Source: Actinomycetes bacterium (GTDB lineage: Bacteria; Actinomycetota; Acidimicrobiia; Acidimicrobiales; RAAP-2). Taken from it: DNA of 6,602 nt. The notes below the pieces were generated by a model. That model was not told the origin of the DNA. It worked only from the letters and a program-made list of their open reading frames with translations, and did not search any database. Location of the stretch: positions 1 to 6,602 of the forward strand of contig JAKCEC010000072.1 of the NCBI GenBank assembly GCA_021841725.1, written 5' to 3'. Shown here in pieces: positions 5,892 through 6,602 of this stretch; the first letter of the stretch is position 1, and the number at the start of each line of letters is the position of its first letter. The position numbers and the translations under genes were made by a program.

Positions 5892-6398
5892 GTGAGCGAG
5901 GTCTTCGAATCCGACGAGGTGACGGCGTCGGAAGACGCCGTCACCCAGGACATCACCGAGTTGTCCGAGGCTGAACTTCAGCGCGACGAGTACTTGAACG
6001 CCCTCCAGCACCTGCAGGCGGACTTCGAGAACTACCGTAAGCGGGTCGCGCGGTCCTCCGAGGACGCGGCGGCGCGCGCCGCCGGGTCCCTCGTGGCCAG
6101 TCTGTTGCCGGTGCTCGACGCCTTCGACCTCGCGGCGCAGCACTTCGCGGCGGCGCCCTCGGAGGAGGCGACGGCCCTCAATCAGTCGCGCGCGCTGCTG
6201 CTCGACTCCCTGGCCAAACAGGGGCTCGAGCGCGTGGACGAGGCGCGGGTGGGTTTCGACCCCCAGATCCACGACGCGGTGGCGCACGTGGAGGGCGACG
6301 GGGACGCCGGCGAACAGCTGGTCGACGAGGTGCTGCGCGCCGGGTACCGCTGGAAGGGCACCGTGTTGCGCCCCGCCATGGTGCGGGTCAAGGGTTAG
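5892..6398 (+). CDS. grpE: Nucleotide exchange factor GrpE
   Basis: GrpE dimers pull ADP from DnaK and so reset the chaperone cycle. The 168-residue protein has an acidic, probably disordered N-terminus (about 1-25), then a long charged helix with LQADFENYRKRVAR at 41-54, the dimer coiled coil. LLPVLDAFDLA at 71-81 and the beta-domain signature spread over GLERVDEARVGFDPQIHDAV (111-130) and VLRAGYRWKGTVLRPAMVRV (147-166) follow. The GTG at 5892 starts two bases after the dnaK stop and has no clear Shine-Dalgarno sequence, so translation is probably coupled to dnaK. Nine bases separate it from dnaJ. It is at the short end for the family, mainly through a brief N-terminal tail. Confidence 0.97.
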   Translation: MSEVFESDEVTASEDAVTQDITELSEAELQRDEYLNALQHLQADFENYRKRVARSSEDAAARAAGSLVASLLPVLDAFDLAAQHFAAAPSEEATALNQSRALLLDSLAKQGLERVDEARVGFDPQIHDAVAHVEGDGDAGEQLVDEVLRAGYRWKGTVLRPAMVRVKG

Positions 6399-6407
6399 AA
6401 GGGTGAC

Positions 6408-6602
6408 ATGGCCGAACGCGAGTGGTTCGACACGGACTACTACAAGGTCTTAGGCGTCTCGTCGAGCGCCACGGATAAGGAGATCACGCGCGCCTACCGC
6501 AAGCTCGCCAAGTCCCACCACCCCGACACCAACCCGGGCTCCGAGGAACGCTTCAAGGAGATCTCGGTGGCCTACGACGTGCTGGGCGACGCCGCCAAGC
6601 GC
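6408..6602 (+). CDS. dnaJ: DnaJ co-chaperone, 3' end missing
   Basis: Only the first 65 codons are in view; the gene continues past the right edge. They contain nearly all of the J domain, [12 protein letters not shown] through the HPD motif (H38-P39-D40) to [14 protein letters not shown], which triggers ATP hydrolysis by DnaK. The N-terminal extension [10 protein letters not shown] resembles the DnaJ1 copy found in the dnaK operon of mycobacteria. ATG at 6408 has AAGGG at 6399-6404 upstream. The Gly/Phe linker, zinc-finger and C-terminal domains that separate DnaJ from CbpA-like proteins are outside the window, so the exact subtype rests on operon position. Confidence 0.95.
   Translation, partial: MAEREWFDTDYYKVLGVSSSATDKEITRAYRKLAKSHHPDTNPGSEERFKEISVAYDVLGDAAKR

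Overview
The window reads as chromosomal housekeeping DNA from a high-GC actinobacterium. Coding regions strongly prefer G or C at third codon positions. DnaK has the shorter ATPase domain typical of Gram-positive lineages, the chaperone genes run dnaK-grpE-dnaJ, and the dnaK promoter carries a HAIR-type operator, the target of the actinobacterial repressor HspR. I suspect a deep actinobacterial lineage such as Acidimicrobiia, but that is an impression from protein texture and not proven here. There are no rRNAs, tRNAs, mobile elements or CRISPR arrays.

Layout, left to right. (1) Positions 1-1235 (+): the 3' two-thirds of an ammonium channel gene (amt), then an intact PII signalling gene (glnK/glnB type) 8 bases later, closed by a perfect 16-bp GC hairpin. 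(2) 1357-2256 (+): a secreted protein of unknown function with four cysteines, probably translated from a leaderless mRNA. (3) 2281-3868 (-): two genes facing it, gpmA (phosphoglycerate mutase, transcribed first) and a SCO1/SenC-type copper chaperone. (4) 3869-4074: a divergent control region with an AT-rich core (26 G+C in the 70 bases 3951-4020), holding the dnaK promoter, its HAIR operator and a further inverted repeat. (5) 4075-6602 (+): dnaK, grpE and the first 65 codons of dnaJ, tightly packed as one operon running off the right edge.

How the genes work together: Amt conducts ammonium and PII normally plugs Amt according to ATP/ADP and 2-oxoglutarate. DnaK, GrpE and DnaJ form one chaperone cycle, and the predicted repressor HspR would link their transcription to free DnaK. 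GpmA (glycolysis) and SCO (cytochrome oxidase copper loading) share a strand but no obvious pathway.

I see no wholly new system. The points most worth a second look are a PII protein lacking several normally invariant ligand-binding residues, the HAIR operator lying across the dnaK promoter, two probable leaderless starts, and the uncharacterised Cys-rich secreted protein.
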